Shown in pieces: positions 1-5,204 of a stretch of DNA of 5,251 bases. The DNA is taken from the NCBI GenBank assembly GCA_013330355.1, contig DUIM01000022.1, positions 1 to 5,251 of the forward strand, read 5' to 3'. Numbering within the stretch: the stretch's first letter is position 1; every line of letters begins with the position of its first letter. This stretch comes from Methanosarcinales archaeon (GTDB taxonomy: Archaea; Halobacteriota; Methanosarcinia; Methanosarcinales; Methanocomedenaceae). The notes beneath the pieces were generated by a model, which ran no database searches, had not been told where the DNA came from, and worked only from the letters and a program-made list of their open reading frames with translations. The translations under genes were made by a program, and so were the position numbers.

Positions 1-605
1 GTTATGACACGTAGCAGCTCAGGCAGTCTTATACAAGTATCCATGCCATAAGCTGATGTATCCTGGGAAGTAAGCTGGATCTCCCTGGCACCCTGCTGTA
101 CAAGTAATCTTATCTCATCAACAATATCGTTAACAGGGCGGCTTACCAGTTTGCCCCTGGCCTGCTTTACGATACAGTAGGAGCATTGTCCTAAACATCC
201 CTGCGAGATGCTGACAATACCTGTTACACCTTCCAGTATTGGAACATATGGAGCAAGGGTTGTAATACCATTACTACCGACAATATTACTACCTACAATA
301 TCAGTGATATCATCCAGTGAAGCAGGTGTTACTGACGGGTAGTCGATACCATCCAGGATATAGGGCTGGGCTGCCGGTAAGCACCCTGCTACCACAACGT
401 CCTTACCCTGATCAGATAGTAAATTGATATACTTCAGGACCTTTTGCTGGGTGGTCTGCGTAACAGTGCATGTATTAACTACAACCAGGTCGGCCAAATC
501 CGGATTACTAACAAAAACATGACCTTGTGAGGCAAGCAATTGCATGATCCTGTGACTATCGGCTTTGTTAGCTGTACAGCCAAAGGTTTTTATATGGATT
601 TTCAT
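1..605 (-). CDS. tRNA methylthiotransferase, radical SAM, archaeal MtaB/CDKAL1-type (partial, C-terminus beyond left edge)
   Basis: This enzyme is predicted to add a methylthio group to the C2 position of N6-threonylcarbamoyladenosine at tRNA position 37 (t6A to ms2t6A), using two [4Fe-4S] clusters and S-adenosylmethionine in the cytoplasm. The 201 visible codons begin MKIHIKTFGC. The N-terminal methylthiotransferase domain supplies its three cluster cysteines at about C10 (TFGCTANKADS), C46 (VVNTCTVT) and C75 (VVAGCLP). The radical-SAM CxxxCxxC motif is C137, C141, C144 (QGCLGQCSYC). The following ARGKLVSRP and EIQLTSQDTSAYGMD segments are typical of the MtaB/CDKAL1 branch rather than bacterial MiaB or RimO. 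The rest of the radical-SAM domain and any TRAM domain lie outside the window. The ATG at 605 gives the family's usual N-terminus, although no clear Shine-Dalgarno sequence precedes it. It starts 14 bases after the purP stop, so co-transcription is likely. The family call is firm; the exact substrate is inferred from the subfamily. Confidence 0.93.
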   Translation of the reverse strand, partial: MKIHIKTFGCTANKADSHRIMQLLASQGHVFVSNPDLADLVVVNTCTVTQTTQQKVLKYINLLSDQGKDVVVAGCLPAAQPYILDGIDYPSVTPASLDDITDIVGSNIVGSNGITTLAPYVPILEGVTGIVSISQGCLGQCSYCIVKQARGKLVSRPVNDIVDEIRLLVQQGAREIQLTSQDTSAYGMDTCIRLPELLRVI

Positions 606-619
606 CCCAGGGAAATGAT

Positions 620-1777
620 TTAGGTTACAATCAGATCAAGCTTATCCATTTCAATGGCATTGCGAATCTCCATTGCCAGTCGCCTGCCTGTGCTCATGGG
701 CGTGCGCCAGGTGGTGTTACCATAGGGGTGTCCTACTGACATGTGGACATTTGTCCCCCCGCCAACCCTGGGAGCCACGTCATAGATGTAGAAGTTTAGG
801 TCTTTATCCACGCATGTCTGGAGACAGAATGGCCCGATAATGCCTGGATCGTAATATTTCTTGGTGGCTGATACGTACTTTTCTGCAAGTTCAAAAGCTT
901 CTTCGAGTAGGGATTCCCTTAGTGTAGCTGAGTTGTGGCCACAGACCGTGTACTCAGGTGTTACCTGCCTGGGATCAAGTGTCATCTGCTGGGGTGCGGG
1001 CAACCTGACATGTCCGTCAAGGCTTGTCTCGAACCGCCAGTCGATACCCAGTAGCTCAATCGGGCTTAAGTCTTCCTCAATAGGTGAATAAAAGAAATCA
1101 AGGTTAAACACAGGGCCGATAATATAGCGCTCGATGCGGGCGTTATCAAGGTCGGACTGAGTGATGACGTTCTGGGCCAGCAGTGATTCTGATTTTTCCA
1201 GGTATTCCTCATAAGATGCGGCACTAAAGAATCCCCGTTCCAGTTTCTTGACAGCATGGGGTAGTTTTACCATGACCAGTTCGTCTATTTCCTGTGGGTC
1301 TTCCAGTTTTTCAGGATAAGGGAGACCAGCTTTGTCCAGCAGCCAGTAGTAGTCCTGTTCCTCGCCCCGCTCTTCGCTTCGTAATAAGTTCCTGCTGCCA
1401 ACAAGTGGTACCCTGAAATCATCTTCGATGGCGTCTATACCACAATAGGATGTAAAGGAGCGGTTAGGTATGAAAAGTATGTTATTGTCGATGAGTGATT
1501 GCTGTTTGGCAGGCAGGAGAAGTTTATCAAAACTGTCGTAAACAACCCAGTCGTCTACCACGCCGCGTATGACGCAACCGTCCTTGTCACACTTGGTCCT
1601 GAAGTAATTTGTATAGGTCTGTTCACGTCCGCTTCGGCATACAGCATAGGTCTGGAAACCTTCTTCCACTGCTCCGTCAAATACATCCAGGGCTGAATGG
1701 GATGCTACGGCACCGATCTTGTAATCGGTAGGGTCGTATTCCTGGAGTATTTCGATAATCTCGTTTCTATCAATCAT
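620..1777 (-). CDS. purP: PurP-family ATP-grasp ligase (FAICAR synthetase homologue, probable divergent paralogue)
   Basis: PurP makes FAICAR from AICAR, formate and ATP, the penultimate step of IMP synthesis in many archaea, replacing the folate-dependent PurH transformylase. The 385 residues match the family over their full length (usual size about 340-390). The N-terminal part has the conserved SHSAL (about 26-30) and SYCGIDAIEDDFRVPLVGSRNLLR (about 110-133). The ATP-grasp part has VKLP (about 170-173), IERYIIGPVFN (about 215-225), ELLGIDWRFETSLDGHVRLPA (about 241-261), GIIGPFCLQ (about 312-320) and APRVGGGTN (about 335-343). Against the M. jannaschii enzyme as I remember it, the nucleotide loop GARGGRGYF is replaced by HAVKKLERGFF, and the FEMSARVDGGTN motif by YDVAPRVGGGTN. 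Such changes suggest one of the second PurP copies found in several methanogens, whose activity may differ. The start matches the family N-terminus and has a Shine-Dalgarno sequence. It probably leads an operon with the methylthiotransferase gene. Confidence 0.88.
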   Translation of the reverse strand: MIDRNEIIEILQEYDPTDYKIGAVASHSALDVFDGAVEEGFQTYAVCRSGREQTYTNYFRTKCDKDGCVIRGVVDDWVVYDSFDKLLLPAKQQSLIDNNILFIPNRSFTSYCGIDAIEDDFRVPLVGSRNLLRSEERGEEQDYYWLLDKAGLPYPEKLEDPQEIDELVMVKLPHAVKKLERGFFSAASYEEYLEKSESLLAQNVITQSDLDNARIERYIIGPVFNLDFFYSPIEEDLSPIELLGIDWRFETSLDGHVRLPAPQQMTLDPRQVTPEYTVCGHNSATLRESLLEEAFELAEKYVSATKKYYDPGIIGPFCLQTCVDKDLNFYIYDVAPRVGGGTNVHMSVGHPYGNTTWRTPMSTGRRLAMEIRNAIEMDKLDLIVT

Positions 1778-1779
1778 GT

Positions 1780-1795
1780 TAGGTTGCCCTCTTTG
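1780..1795. repeat. Left arm of a 16-base outer inverted repeat
   Basis: TAGGTTGCCCTCTTTG here is the exact reverse complement of CAAAGAGGGCAACCTA at 2048-2063. The arms enclose the purP promoter and the whole MITE-like cluster (252 bases between them). Homology stops abruptly at both edges of each arm. This arm covers the purP Shine-Dalgarno region. A match this long is not expected by chance in 5 kb, but its role is unknown. Confidence 0.8.
1787..1791 (-). promoter_or_regulatory. Shine-Dalgarno sequence of the purP-family gene
   Basis: Read on the minus strand this is GAGGG, 9 bases before the ATG at 1777, and it supports that start. It lies inside the left arm (1780-1795) of a 16-base inverted repeat, so folding with the right arm or binding of a factor to the repeat could affect initiation. 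The regulatory idea is inference only. Confidence 0.65.
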
Positions 1796-1835
1796 AGAAT
1801 GAATGTTGAATAATGTGGTTGTAAAAGGGTAGGAG

Positions 1836-1847
1836 ATTATAAAAAGT
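1836..1847 (-). promoter_or_regulatory. Probable archaeal TATA box of the purP-methylthiotransferase transcript
   Basis: The minus strand reads ACTTTTTATAAT, a good archaeal TATA-type sequence in an otherwise mixed spacer. With the usual distance of about 25 bases to the transcription start, initiation would fall near 1816. That leaves a leader of roughly 38 bases containing the GAGGG ribosome binding site. The repeat cluster begins 28 bases upstream of it. No operator is recognised. Confidence 0.5.
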
Positions 1848-1874
1848 TGATGTTTTCGTCATGTCCAACGGCCA

Positions 1875-1885
1875 TAGTGTCAAGT
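1875..1885. repeat. Third, partial copy of the MITE-like terminal repeat
   Basis: The plus strand reads TAGTGTCAAGT, identical to 11 bases at 1927-1937 in the left arm of the 109-base element, in the same orientation and 52 bases away. After these bases the copies diverge (TGGGC here, CAAGC there). On the minus strand a short frame (about 1921-1880, ending IYGIASPT) stops with a TGA inside this repeat, as transposase genes often end inside a terminal repeat. This may therefore be the far end of an older insertion sequence, but 13 codons are too few for a family call. Confidence 0.45.
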
Positions 1886-1925
1886 TGGGCTTGCAATGCC
1901 GTAAATTTTCCACACCTTTTTCTAA

Positions 1926-2034
1926 CTAGTGTCAAGTCAAGCGTAAAGTGTCGCACTGATATTTTTAAATCCGCCAGCGTCATATAAGATAGGGCAGATG
2001 GTCGCTATACGTTTCATGGTTGACTTGACACTAG
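1926..2034. mobile_element. 109-base MITE-like element with perfect 15-base terminal inverted repeats
   Basis: The left arm CTAGTGTCAAGTCAA (1926-1940) is the exact reverse complement of the right arm TTGACTTGACACTAG (2020-2034). If the palindromic CTAG at each tip (1926-1929, 2031-2034) is a target duplication, the element proper is 101 bases (1930-2030) with TGTCAAGTCAA ends of the TG...CA type. A second GTGTC lies 19 bases inside the left end (1948-1952). The 79-base core has no useful gene: a minus-strand frame of 26 codons (2017-1940, starting MKRIATICP) runs into the left arm and resembles nothing I know. IS481-type elements are known to insert at CTAG-centred targets, so a non-autonomous derivative of such an element is one possibility. 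That family assignment is inference. A regulatory palindrome is the alternative. Confidence 0.6.
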
Positions 2035-2047
2035 GTTCCCACAGCAG

Positions 2048-2063
2048 CAAAGAGGGCAACCTA
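2048..2063. repeat. Right arm of the 16-base outer inverted repeat
   Basis: CAAAGAGGGCAACCTA on the plus strand repeats the purP leader sequence in the opposite orientation, 14 bases beyond the MITE-like element. No gene follows it to the right on the plus strand: the next frames close within a few codons and the following gene converges on the minus strand. The remaining spacer to 2145 shows no convincing terminator or small gene. Confidence 0.8.
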
Positions 2064-2145
2064 CGTTGTGAGAAGCTTCATTACTGGTATTAATTGTCAG
2101 ACAGCCTCTTAAATCAGGGATCAGTGACTTAAAATGTTTTTTATC

Positions 2146-4491
2146 TCAGACCTCATTAAAATATGACATCCATTCCGGTCTCCGGGGCGGACCCGCATCC
2201 AGCATCTCTCTCCAGGCTTCATCGGTAAGCCGATCGTCCATCGGCTGCTTGAACTCATAATAGCTCATAACCGGACCTGAACCCATCAGTATCCTTCCAT
2301 CAGGGAGTTTGTATGCTACAACGATTAGATCCACATATCCCACACCCTCTTCCAGAACATGCCATGTATTACCATCAGTATGCACATCAGCAATGATGGT
2401 GGTCTTCTTTGCCTTATCGTCAACATCAGTGATCACACTATTCAGACTATCACCGAAATTTTTTATAAACTCATAATCATCTTCACTTAACTCTTTATTT
2501 TCTAGCTCATTTGATGATATCTCAACAAGTCTCTCAAGTATCATTTCAAGATTATCCAGTCTGTATTTAGCTGATTCATCCAGTACATCCATATCGCTTA
2601 AGCCTTTATTTGTCATCTGTGTCAGTGCAAGCAGTCTGTTATAAAATTCAGGAACAGGTTCAACATAACCCACAACAGGTTTTTCTTCAGTGGATGGAAT
2701 ATAGGAAGTCGTTCCCATAGTATAGCTCTGTTTGGCATAAAGGATCGTATCATGTCTAAGTTCAGTCCATGAAGCCAGTGAGGTAATAAGTTCCTTATCC
2801 TTCCATGCATCTGTTTGCATAAATGTCGGATACCCTTCACCATGATCATCCAACAGGGGTTTGAGCGTGAATAACCACGACCAGTACAGGTTTTTATTCC
2901 ACTGAGCAGCATCGAATGAATCAAATTCATCTTTCAGTTGCCCGAACTGTCTCTCATAATGCCGATAATTGGAATCATCCATCTCGTCCAGAAGTTCAAT
3001 CGATCGATTTGATCCGAGCAATGCCATGACATCAAGACCCCTGGGAAATCCTCTTACCGGTCTTCCTGCACCATCGATAACAAGGGTGAACGGTTCCTGG
3101 TTGCCCTGATAGGTATCTGTATATATACCTACAAGATTTGTGAACATGTATGAGTCAGGAATGAATCTCTGCCCCATCAGCCTGAATCCCTTGGTGTTGT
3201 TCAGACACTGATCTGCCTGCTCTGGTGTAAAAGGAGGTGGAATTTCACATGCTCCTGTTCCGCCGTATATCTTCGGTGAGCTGTATTCTGCCAGTTGGGC
3301 TTTTATTTTACCTATATTCTCTTCGTTTAGATCTTTCGTTTCAAATGCCCCTCCAAAAACCGAGTTTAATGCATCAATGTACTCATAAGGTCCAAGATCA
3401 TCAGATAATCCCACATAAAAGGCAGTTACTGAATATATCCTGTCCCATTTATCCAAAAGTGATTGATCTTCACCGAATTCGGATGCTACCAAGCATGCAC
3501 TTGTCGTCTGAATTCTGGCATCCTCTACTGAGATAAAACCATTTTTATCTGACGAGAGGGTTGTTCCCGGTGATATTTCATTAGACCCTTTAAGCAGCAT
3601 GCTCATTCTTCCATACCACATAAATGCCTTAAAATAGTTCTTTAGTTTTTCTGACCTTGTATAGTGTCCTCTCGGAACATACTGGGAATAATCTTCGATA
3701 TAAATAAAAATAGCTGATTCTTTGAATCCTGAATGCTCATCTATTAATTGAAGTTCTTTTTCAACATCATCTATTACATATGACGGAACTTCAAAACTAT
3801 ACTTCTCAAGATCATCTTTATTAAAATAAGCATCTGTGCATTCCCGTTCGTTCTGATTCGGGCAGAGCTGTTCAGGAACCGGTTTAAGTAGACTCAGACC
3901 GACTGAAAAGTAGGCAACATTTCTTCTTGCTGCTTCTTTTACATCTGCATCACTGTTTTGGTAGGTCTTAATTGATTCATTCAACAGTTCTTCACTGATC
4001 TTCCAGATGGTATCATAGAACTCCCTCTCCTCAATCTGGCGCAGCGTTTCATCGAACTGGATGTGATATAGATGCAGCAGCGAATCTGTTGTTATAAAAA
4101 CCGGTACTTCTTCATCCTTCAATATATCATATGGCTGGATAATGTCATCTTCTACGGGATCAAATGGATTTTTTATCACAACAAATCCATTATTTTTCAG
4201 CAGGTCCAGATCCTCGCTGCTAAGAGGGATACTCTCAGAGAACGCATCATAGTTTGATATCTGATCTACTGGTAGAGGTAATTGGTATTGAGGAACCTGT
4301 AGATTAATGTTCAGTGGCTGTAATGAATAATATTTAATAAATTCGGTATTTTCTCCTGTGATATCAGATAAATTGATCAGTTCGGTCTCAATTTGTCCCT
4401 CTTGTGTACTATCAGCAGGACTAAGTTCCTGATCAACACAACCGCTGATGATCAATGAGAGAGTAATGATTATTAGTAATTCCCGTTTCAT
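2146..4491 (-). CDS. DUF3160-family lipoprotein of unknown function
   Basis: This 781-residue protein begins with a lipoprotein signal: MKRE, a hydrophobic stretch, then the lipobox LIISGC with the modifiable cysteine at C18. It should therefore be exported and anchored to the outside of the cytoplasmic membrane. A low-complexity linker (about 19-90) precedes the folded part. The DUF3160 signature is clear: NNGFVVIKNPF (about 100-110), VPVFITTDSLLHLYHIQFDETLR (about 129-151), a long helical middle, TELRHDTILYAKQSY, and the C-terminal blocks IADVHTDGN (about 700-708), GSGPVMSYYEF (about 737-747) and DDRLTDEAWREML near 756-768. Length and order are as expected for intact members. No catalytic activity is established for the family, and I infer none. 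Conserved His, Asp and Tyr residues in the blocks hint at ligand or metal binding. It stands alone between two repeat-rich spacers. No good Shine-Dalgarno sequence precedes the ATG, but the signal peptide fixes the start. Confidence 0.92.
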   Translation of the reverse strand: MKRELLIIITLSLIISGCVDQELSPADSTQEGQIETELINLSDITGENTEFIKYYSLQPLNINLQVPQYQLPLPVDQISNYDAFSESIPLSSEDLDLLKNNGFVVIKNPFDPVEDDIIQPYDILKDEEVPVFITTDSLLHLYHIQFDETLRQIEEREFYDTIWKISEELLNESIKTYQNSDADVKEAARRNVAYFSVGLSLLKPVPEQLCPNQNERECTDAYFNKDDLEKYSFEVPSYVIDDVEKELQLIDEHSGFKESAIFIYIEDYSQYVPRGHYTRSEKLKNYFKAFMWYGRMSMLLKGSNEISPGTTLSSDKNGFISVEDARIQTTSACLVASEFGEDQSLLDKWDRIYSVTAFYVGLSDDLGPYEYIDALNSVFGGAFETKDLNEENIGKIKAQLAEYSSPKIYGGTGACEIPPPFTPEQADQCLNNTKGFRLMGQRFIPDSYMFTNLVGIYTDTYQGNQEPFTLVIDGAGRPVRGFPRGLDVMALLGSNRSIELLDEMDDSNYRHYERQFGQLKDEFDSFDAAQWNKNLYWSWLFTLKPLLDDHGEGYPTFMQTDAWKDKELITSLASWTELRHDTILYAKQSYTMGTTSYIPSTEEKPVVGYVEPVPEFYNRLLALTQMTNKGLSDMDVLDESAKYRLDNLEMILERLVEISSNELENKELSEDDYEFIKNFGDSLNSVITDVDDKAKKTTIIADVHTDGNTWHVLEEGVGYVDLIVVAYKLPDGRILMGSGPVMSYYEFKQPMDDRLTDEAWREMLDAGPPRRPEWMSYFNEV

Positions 4492-4517
4492 ATCTTTAAT
4501 TATGATTATGCTTTGAC

Positions 4518-4527
4518 CATAAAGGTT
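4518..4527 (-). promoter_or_regulatory. Weak candidate TATA element for the DUF3160 gene
   Basis: The minus strand reads ACCTTTATGG, centred about 31 bases before the ATG at 4491. A start about 25 bases downstream would give a leader of only a few bases, which would fit the lack of a ribosome binding site. A second AT-rich candidate lies near 4572-4584 (GAAAAATAACTC on the minus strand). Neither is a strong match. Confidence 0.22.
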
Positions 4528-4605
4528 TTGGTGAGGTCAGTATTTCCGATCTATGGCGTTAATATTGATTCTGAGTTATTTTTCGTTATTGTACTCAAAT
4601 CAAAC

Positions 4606-4710
4606 GTTGTGCCGGCACACCCAACCGCAGCCGAACTGGATGCGCTGCTGCTGGCTGTGCTTGATAAGGCGTTTAAGGCAGGGGCGGCATATACGTCGTC
4701 GCAGAAGTGA
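4606..4710 (+). pseudogene. Remnant of a type I restriction specificity subunit (HsdS) C-terminus
   Basis: In this frame the sequence reads VVPAHPTAAELDALLLAVLDKAFKAG and ends at a TGA at 4708-4710. The pattern AELDALLxAxLDKAF is the usual C-terminal coiled-coil ending of HsdS proteins, normally followed by a short GEL-type end. Intact HsdS is about 400 residues; here only some 30 recognisable residues remain, and the family's usual end is replaced by AAYTSSQK. The upstream codons back to a TTG at 4513 are AT-rich and show no HsdS character, so the similarity starts where the base composition jumps. No hsdM or hsdR is nearby. HsdS is the DNA-recognition subunit of type I restriction-modification complexes; this fragment cannot function. 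The identification rests on a short motif remembered from the family. Confidence 0.42.
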
Positions 4711-4742
4711 GCGCCCAGGCAGTGTCGAGTTTTTTAAGACCT

Positions 4743-4760
4743 GCCGCCGGATCGGTTGCA
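4743..4760 (+). repeat. Direct repeat, copy 1, in the GC-rich island
   Basis: GCCGCCGGATCGGTTGCA here recurs at 4977-4994 with one mismatch (17 of 18). The copies are 234 bases apart, a multiple of three, so they fall in the same reading frame. That suits an internally repeated protein as well as a duplicated DNA site. Confidence 0.7.
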
Positions 4761-4826
4761 AGGATGGAAGGGGATGCAGCCACGGCAGGAATGGTGGTGC
4801 AGGCAGCGCGCCCGCCTGTGATCGGG

Positions 4827-4860
4827 GCTGCACTCGAACGGCTGCGGGCTTAAGTGCAGC
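4827..4860. repeat. Hairpin with perfect 8-base stem
   Basis: GCTGCACT (4827-4834) is the exact reverse complement of AGTGCAGC (4853-4860), with an 18-base loop that includes the stop codon of the coding-like frame. No T-tract follows on either strand, so it is not an obvious terminator. Two further hairpins lie nearby: 4718-4726 with 4738-4745 (one bulge, T-rich loop) and 4925-4933 with 4945-4953 (nine pairs including two G-U). GC-rich DNA forms such stems easily, so functional meaning is uncertain. Confidence 0.45.
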
Positions 4861-4976
4861 TAAAACAGGAATCTGGGCCACGGTTTTCGTGCTTGCATCC
4901 GGTTCACACCCCGCACCACCCCTGCTGCCTGTGTTCAGACGGCACGCAGGCGGTTGGTGCGTATTGATAGAAATGC

Positions 4977-4994
4977 GCCGCCGGATCGGGTGCA
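4977..4994 (+). repeat. Direct repeat, copy 2, in the GC-rich island
   Basis: GCCGCCGGATCGGGTGCA is the second copy, near the right border of the island. Both copies are followed by an AT-containing GAT within a few bases, but similarity does not extend convincingly. Confidence 0.7.
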
Positions 4995-5010
4995 GAGATA
5001 GTAGTGGAAA

Positions 5011-5204
5011 GCACAGCCTTCTGCGAGTTGCTGTAGTTTTAGTTTGAACAATCTACTTTGCGCGTCCTATATATGTTAGCGATATCCAAAAAATATCTGG
5101 CAGTGACCTTGTACATACCAGATTATATGTTGCGAGATTGCTTGTTGATTAAACAGGCTGTCCCCCAATCCAATTCAGGTGAATACACAAATCAACACAC
5201 TAAT
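5011..5204. other. AT-rich spacer with no recognised gene
   Basis: After the GC-rich island the sequence returns to AT-rich composition. A TATATA-like stretch lies near 5069-5075, and a short inverted repeat pairs ATCTGG (5095-5100) with CCAGAT (5118-5123). Neither is strong enough to name as a promoter or terminator. No open frame of useful length crosses this stretch on either strand. Confidence 0.4.

Larger units (their letters stand above)
4605..5010. other. GC-rich island without an intact gene, probably degraded foreign DNA
   Basis: GC content rises from 38% (4501-4560) to 65% (4741-4800) and 70% (4801-4860), then falls to about 33% by 5161-5220. The frame from 4677 to a TAA at 4851-4853 is open for 58 codons with a strong excess of G-starting codons (reading VVAEVSAQAVSSFL, later ARPPVIGAALERLRA), as real coding sequence would show. 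It is in a different frame from the HsdS-like tail and has no convincing start. Later, near 4951-4999, a third frame again looks coding-like (RLVRIDRNAPPDRVQR, ending at a TAG). The simplest reading is a frame-shifted coding relic from a GC-richer source. A structured RNA is the alternative, because several hairpins are present. Confidence 0.5.

Noticed and set aside
1937..2017. 26-codon minus-strand frame starting MKRIATICP inside the MITE-like element
   Set aside because: Too short, no ribosome binding site, and it terminates in the terminal repeat. At most it is a relic of a transposase N-terminus.
2085..2107. Minus-strand GAGGCTGTCTGACAATTA, resembling the GGCTGTC motif at 5155
   Set aside because: Only eight contiguous bases are shared, which is expected many times by chance in a window of this size.
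2112..2142. Candidate terminator between the DUF3160 stop and the repeat cluster
   Set aside because: A short imperfect repeat and a T6 run are present, but the T-run is on the plus strand, where no gene ends. The minus strand has only A-rich sequence and a four-base T run.
4600..4881. 93-codon minus-strand open frame in the GC-rich island
   Set aside because: Proline-, arginine- and leucine-rich translation without domain features, antisense to a better coding-like frame. GC-rich DNA keeps such frames open by chance.
4891..4925. CCGGTTCACACCCCGC, resembling a tRNA T-arm
   Set aside because: No matching acceptor, D or anticodon arms could be found around it.
4553..5047. 164-codon plus-strand open frame through the GC-rich island
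   Set aside because: Its start is in AT-rich DNA and the translation is rich in Cys, Arg and Gly with no recognisable motif. Another frame has the better codon signal over 4677-4853. The in-phase 18-base repeat is its only point in favour.
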